From positions 496,001 to 560,000 of the forward strand of contig NZ_JWLV01000001.1 in the NCBI RefSeq assembly GCF_000808535.1: a DNA stretch of 64,000 nt, given 5' to 3'. A program made the translations under genes and the position numbers. Position 1 is the first letter of the stretch. Each line of letters starts with the position of its first letter. This DNA comes from Vibrio sinaloensis (GTDB taxonomy: Bacteria > Pseudomonadota > Gammaproteobacteria > Enterobacterales > Vibrionaceae). Of this stretch, positions 60,117 through 64,000 are shown piece after piece. The notes under the pieces were generated by a model. The model was not told the DNA's origin, searched no databases, and saw only the letters and a list, made by a program, of their open reading frames with translations.

Positions 60117-61295
60117 TCAAGCAAACTCTTGCTTAATAATAGGTCGACGAAACGTCATGTAGGTCACGCTCGCCATAATGGTTGCGGCGATAATGTATCC
60201 CCACCCCAACGAAGTTTGGCCTTGAACCCAATGCTCAACAAGGTAGCCACCAAATAATCCTGCTAGACACATTTGAATAGAACCCGATAAAGCGGACACC
60301 GCTCCGGCTTGTTTTTTATGCGGCTCCAACAGCATGCTGATCGACAAAGGAAATGACATTCCCTGTGCAATCGTCAGCCAAGTAAACGCCCAAATCAGGT
60401 TAAACAGCGTGGTTTGAGTGACCAACAGCCAAACACCAGCCGACCCCATAATCGAAATGGATAAGACTAAAAGCTGCGCAGTAGATAGATAACGGTTGAG
60501 GACATTGAGAGTTAAGCTACCCAACATTAACCCCGCTGAAGGGATGATCATCACAGAGCCATACTCTGCCGCCGTTAATCCGATTTGATGTTGCAGCAAG
60601 AATGGCATCACCGAAAGCGACACAAGGCTGGTTAAGTAACTGATCCAGTTATAACTAGCACTCGAGATAACTTGTCGGTTGCCAAGCAAACGCCCATAGT
60701 TTTTTCCCACCTCGACCACGTTGAATCGATGCTTGCCGCTGTTGTTTGTCTCCGGCAGGACGAAATAACCCAAGGTAAAAATCGCCGCCAAGTAGATCAG
60801 CACAAACAAAAACACCGACTGCCACCCAAGATAAAAAGCCATCCAACCGCCAAACACCGGCGCAACAATAGGCATGATTGAAGCCGTCACCGAGATGTAA
60901 GAGAGCGCCTTAGTCAATTGCGGGCCGTCGTAACTATCTCTAAGCACACTCCGCCCAAGAACAGATGCGCTTCCCGCACCTAGACCTTGCAGTAAACGCC
61001 CGAGAATCAAGGTTGAAAGATCACTCGAAAATGCAACGCAAATCACCGTCCCCAGTAAATACACGCCCTGACCCAACAAAAACACCGGTCGTCGCCCGAT
61101 AGCATCAGACAAGGGTCCATAAAACAGCTGGGAAGCGCCAAATCCGACCAAGAAAAGGGTCACTAACAGTTGAACATCGGCATGGCTGGCAGCCAAGTCT
61201 TGGCTAATTAGGGGTAAAGACGGCAGATAAATACTGACACCAACTTGACCCGTCGCAATGATCATCATTGCCAACAAAATAGGTGTTTTTCTCAT
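60117..61295 (-). CDS. Bcr/CflA-type MFS drug exporter
   Basis: A 392-residue major-facilitator transporter with twelve helices. Typical features are IYLPSLPLISQDL, FGASQLFYGPLSDAIGRRPVFL (the MFS loop 2-3 motif with DAIGRRP), GRLLQGLGAGSASVLGRSVLRD (the drug:H+ antiporter motif C region) and a proline-rich helix 5 loop. The family exports drugs and small peptides using the proton gradient. It is divergent from a LysR gene with an inverted repeat between them, so that regulator probably controls it. Confidence 0.93.
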   Translation of the reverse strand: MRKTPILLAMMIIATGQVGVSIYLPSLPLISQDLAASHADVQLLVTLFLVGFGASQLFYGPLSDAIGRRPVFLLGQGVYLLGTVICVAFSSDLSTLILGRLLQGLGAGSASVLGRSVLRDSYDGPQLTKALSYISVTASIMPIVAPVFGGWMAFYLGWQSVFLFVLIYLAAIFTLGYFVLPETNNSGKHRFNVVEVGKNYGRLLGNRQVISSASYNWISYLTSLVSLSVMPFLLQHQIGLTAAEYGSVMIIPSAGLMLGSLTLNVLNRYLSTAQLLVLSISIMGSAGVWLLVTQTTLFNLIWAFTWLTIAQGMSFPLSISMLLEPHKKQAGAVSALSGSIQMCLAGLFGGYLVEHWVQGQTSLGWGYIIAATIMASVTYMTFRRPIIKQEFA

Positions 61296-61364
61296 TCTCC
61301 CCCCTTAGTTGCACCGATTTCATTTCAGTGTAAATTAGGTACTGGATAAAGATAATACACTTCG

Positions 61365-61385
61365 TTGGAAACTGATTAGTTCCAA
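61365..61385. promoter_or_regulatory. LysR-type operator in the MFS/lysR divergon
   Basis: TTGGAA-N9-TTCCAA is a perfect 6-bp inverted repeat that contains T-N11-A (61366 and 61378). It lies 23 bases before the LysR gene start and between divergent genes, a standard autoregulatory position. Confidence 0.6.
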
Positions 61386-61408
61386 ACAAGAATCAATAAG
61401 GCAATGGT

Positions 61409-62296
61409 ATGGATTGGATTCAAAGCGTTCACAGTTATATTCGTGTAGTTGATGAAGGGAGCTTCAATGGCGCAGCACGAAAAATGAACACCACCAGCTC
61501 TGCTATTTCCAAACGAGTCCACTGGTTAGAAGAGCGAATTGGCGTACAACTCTTAAAGCGCACCACCCGGACAGTAACACAGACCGAGGCCGGGGCTCTT
61601 TTTTACGAACGAGCCAAGATGCAACTGGAGGAGTGGCAATCCATTGTCGATGAGACTCGCTCGGTGAGCCAAAGTCCTGCGGGGTTACTAAAAATTGGTG
61701 CCACGCTGGCGGTAGGATCGAAATTTCTCGTCCAATACTTGAATGATTTTCTTCGCATGTATCCCGATATTCGCATTCAGCTAATCACCACGACACCAGG
61801 GCAACTGCCAGAGCTGAGTTTGGATCTTTTTATCAGTCGCGAGTTGGAGCAACTCAACTCACTTAGCTTCAAAGCCACACCACTCTTCGAGCATAAAGCG
61901 GGCTTTTATGCCTCACCAAGCTATATAGAGACTCACGGAGAGCCGAAAACTATCGAAGAATTGACCTCACACAATGCCCTGATATGGGGGGAGAGACCGC
62001 AAAGAGAGATCACACTAACGCAAGGAAAACGCATCATGCTGTCTGGCAATTTTGCAACAACCAACCCAGAGGCAATGTTCTATGCGGCGAAAAACAGCAT
62101 GGGTATCTTGGTCACAAACGATGTGATGATCAAAGACGATCTCAATAACGGCACGCTTCGACGCATCTTACCAAACATCACGGCAGATGAAGCGACCGTG
62201 TACGCCTATTACCCTAAATTGGACTACCAGCACACGCGCACCAAACTGTTTTTGGACTATTTAAAAGAGCGCCTAGCCAAAGAGCGATCGGACTAA
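61409..62296 (+). CDS. LysR-family regulator, divergent from the MFS exporter
   Basis: A 295-residue LysR-type regulator with N-terminal winged HTH (FNGAARKMNTTSSAISKRVHWLEERIG, residues about 19-45) and an effector domain from about residue 90. The C-terminal part agrees with the CrgA/YhjC subgroup (LLKIGATLAVG..., SFKATPLFEHKAGFYASPSY). It likely senses a small toxic compound and controls the divergent exporter. Effector unknown. Confidence 0.92.
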   Translation: MDWIQSVHSYIRVVDEGSFNGAARKMNTTSSAISKRVHWLEERIGVQLLKRTTRTVTQTEAGALFYERAKMQLEEWQSIVDETRSVSQSPAGLLKIGATLAVGSKFLVQYLNDFLRMYPDIRIQLITTTPGQLPELSLDLFISRELEQLNSLSFKATPLFEHKAGFYASPSYIETHGEPKTIEELTSHNALIWGERPQREITLTQGKRIMLSGNFATTNPEAMFYAAKNSMGILVTNDVMIKDDLNNGTLRRILPNITADEATVYAYYPKLDYQHTRTKLFLDYLKERLAKERSD

Positions 62297-62378
62297 AGTC
62301 GAAGGGATAAATCGACAATCTCACTTGCGATAATATGCGACCTATACCATATTTAATTTGAACCAATACTAACAACAT

Positions 62379-62392
62379 GTGACTCAAGTCAC
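62379..62392. promoter_or_regulatory. Perfect palindrome upstream of the GGDEF-EAL gene
   Basis: GTGACTCAAGTCAC is a 6-bp inverted repeat with a 2-base centre, 33 bases before the start codon. It could be an operator. It resembles no site I can name with confidence. Confidence 0.45.
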
Positions 62393-62424
62393 TCAATATG
62401 GGTTCTACTATGGCTAGGAATACA

Positions 62425-64000
62425 ATGATCGCTCCGTCTATTGATTTGGATGTAATCAATAAAACACTGAGTTTAGATGGCGCGGAACTGCTCAACAACG
62501 TAACCCTCGTGTTGCATCAGAATTATTCAAGTTTCTGCACATGCTTGATAGAGGTTGATCGCTTCAAAACCAAAGCAAGCACCTTGTCTTTCGCGTGCGA
62601 GAATCAGTTGCAACCCCCTTTCGCCTATGCGTTAACAGCAACACCCTGTGCAACGGTCACCAACACAGAACTTGACTATGTCCTGTATGAAAACGAAGTT
62701 GTAAAACGCTTCCCTCACGATGTGTACCTCAAAGAAAATGGCATCAAGTCCTATTTAGGTGTACCACTTCGTTCAGAAACGGGCGAAGTGTTGGGCGTAC
62801 TTCTCTCCAGTTTCACCCGAGAGTTACACGATGTCGAAGAGATGATTTATCACCATAAGCTGTTCGCCCATGTTGTGGTTCACAGCCTACGTGCTAAATG
62901 GCTTTCAGCTCGCTCAGACAGCTTGGTCAATCAACTGAGTTTCGAGGTTTCCCACGACAATTTGACTGGCCTACTCAATCGAAGCTTTTTGGCTGATAAG
63001 CTGGAACGGTTGACCGAAATCGGGACAACTCCGTTTACACTTGCCTATATCGATATCGATAACTTCAAGTCAATCAATGACCTGTATGGTAATTACATTG
63101 GCGACCAGATCATCAAGTTCGTCGCCAAGACGATTGAAGAAACAGTCCACGACAAACAGCTGGCCTTTCGTATCGCGGGGGATGAGTTCGCCTTTATTTC
63201 ACTATCTGGCGACCCATTTGAAGTGTGCAATCGCATCATCGATAGACTTGAACAAGGGTATCAAGACCCAGCTCACACCATTCGAGTGAAAGTCAGCATC
63301 GGCTTAGCGCGCTACAGTGCTCATAGCTTAAATGCGGACCAAATCATGTTAAATGCCAGTCTCGCCTTGAAAGAAGGCAAGCAGTCTCGACACCTATCCA
63401 TTCAATGCTATGACACCCACTTGAGCGCACAATACTATCGAAGGGCAATGATCATTGATGCGCTAAGAAACGAATTGGACCCCACTACCAGAGATAACGA
63501 GATCTACGTGGTGACTCAGCCAATTGTCAGTCGCCACTCTGAACAATGGAACTACTTCGAAGTGCTTGCGCGTTGGAATAGCCAAGCGCTAGGCGCGATT
63601 TCTCCTCTCGAATTTATCGAAGCTGCGGAGCAATCAGGCCTGATCATTGAACTTGGGGAGCGAATTGTAGAATTGGCCTGCGCCGCTAAACAGAAACTTG
63701 AAAAAGGATTGGGACATAAAGTAAAGCTCGCGCTGAACTGCTCTGCCTATGAAATAACCAATGCCAAACGGTATTTAGAACACTTGCTAGAAACCATTGA
63801 GCATTACGGATTTAAACCGGAAGAGTTCACCATCGAGCTCACTGAAACCGTGCTCCTTTCACGTACCAAGGAAGTGAAAATTATCTTAGATAAACTGAGA
63901 TTGCTTGGTTTTACCGTGGCTCTCGATGACTTTGGTACTGGCTATTCGAGTTTAAACTACATTCACAGCTACCCAATAGACTGCATCAAGATCGACGCGA
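62425..64000 (+). CDS. GAF-GGDEF-EAL protein (3' end beyond the window)
   Basis: An open frame of at least 525 codons running off the end. The N-terminal part (about 1-165) resembles a GAF sensor (FAYALTATPCATVTN, GIKSYLGVPLRSETGEVLG). The GGDEF domain (about 170-335) has DNLTGLLNRSFL, but AGDEF in place of GGDEF and no I-site RxxD, so cyclase activity is doubtful. The EAL domain (from about 355) has EVLAR, LTETVLL and LDDFGTGYSSL, so the phosphodiesterase core looks mostly kept. AGGA at 62416-62419 supports ATG 62425; ATG 62410 would add five residues. No hydrophobic segment is seen, so it is cytoplasmic. Likely degrades cyclic di-GMP. Confidence 0.9.
   Translation, partial: MIAPSIDLDVINKTLSLDGAELLNNVTLVLHQNYSSFCTCLIEVDRFKTKASTLSFACENQLQPPFAYALTATPCATVTNTELDYVLYENEVVKRFPHDVYLKENGIKSYLGVPLRSETGEVLGVLLSSFTRELHDVEEMIYHHKLFAHVVVHSLRAKWLSARSDSLVNQLSFEVSHDNLTGLLNRSFLADKLERLTEIGTTPFTLAYIDIDNFKSINDLYGNYIGDQIIKFVAKTIEETVHDKQLAFRIAGDEFAFISLSGDPFEVCNRIIDRLEQGYQDPAHTIRVKVSIGLARYSAHSLNADQIMLNASLALKEGKQSRHLSIQCYDTHLSAQYYRRAMIIDALRNELDPTTRDNEIYVVTQPIVSRHSEQWNYFEVLARWNSQALGAISPLEFIEAAEQSGLIIELGERIVELACAAKQKLEKGLGHKVKLALNCSAYEITNAKRYLEHLLETIEHYGFKPEEFTIELTETVLLSRTKEVKIILDKLRLLGFTVALDDFGTGYSSLNYIHSYPIDCIKIDA

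Noticed and set aside
1..64000. tRNA, rRNA, CRISPR array, integron or prophage
   Set aside because: I looked for cloverleaf-like blocks, regularly spaced direct repeats, integrase or phage structural genes and found none.

Overview
The window reads as a stretch of a Vibrio chromosome, most likely the second (smaller) one. The reasons are a gbpA-type chitin-binding LPMO gene preceded by a GEMM-I cyclic-di-GMP riboswitch (in V. cholerae this pair is the chromosome II gene VCA0811 with the Vc1 switch), an hmp/norR divergon next to a cold-shock gene and arfA, a GlyGly-CTERM surface protein, and several cyclic-di-GMP enzymes. I see no tRNA, rRNA, CRISPR array, prophage or complete insertion sequence. 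The only mobile-looking items are one MITE-like element (18418-18713) and a duplicated, decayed DUF3820 segment around an ECF sigma-factor module.

Layout. 1-5244: 3' end of a glycan/export cluster (GT4 glycosyltransferase, ABC exporter, tandem-domain APH-like kinase). 5656-9377: a small XRE regulator, a substrate-binding protein overlapping a membrane diguanylate cyclase, and a small conserved-looking ORF. 9767-17546: a maltodextrin region with three GH13 enzymes, an orphan malE and a LysR regulator; malE and the lysR/glucosidase divergon share a T-N11-A-type operator. 17607-24360 (minus strand): a LolD/FtsX-type ABC transporter, LolA-like protein, outer-membrane barrel, LytS-like kinase and LytTR regulator. 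Three direct repeats at an exact 20-bp period lie upstream of this operon, and a MITE separates kinase from regulator. 24589-34580: LD-carboxypeptidase, TPR-GGDEF protein, methyltransferase, a three-domain RidA fusion, VF530 protein, RhlE-like helicase and a VIT/vWA GlyGly-CTERM protein. 34701-39544: XRE regulator, a DGPF/ECF42 sigma module with its likely own promoter, flanked by DUF3820 copies, a DUF3313 lipoprotein and another XRE protein. 39870-46408: riboswitch-gbpA, PBP5-type carboxypeptidase, small membrane protein, ThrE-type exporter, degenerate EAL-HDOD protein. 46440-53282: arfA with a hairpin over its stop codon, cold-shock protein, yaeQ, hmp/norR with a sigma-54 promoter and NorR-like sites, glutaredoxin, HAD phosphatase. 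52662-64000: Kef potassium efflux pair, MATE pump, a Leu/Trp-rich leader peptide ahead of an EamA exporter, a second EamA exporter, a two-domain thioredoxin-fold protein, small proteins, Bcr-type MFS pump with divergent LysR, and a GGDEF-EAL gene cut by the window end.

Themes. Cyclic-di-GMP metabolism recurs (7350, 26021, 45194 and 62425 genes) and is read out by the gbpA riboswitch. Several loci carry their own visible regulatory sites: LytTR repeats, shared LysR operator, ECF42 promoter, sigma-54/NorR sites, attenuator-like leader and the arfA hairpin. All functional calls come from reading motifs; no database search was run.
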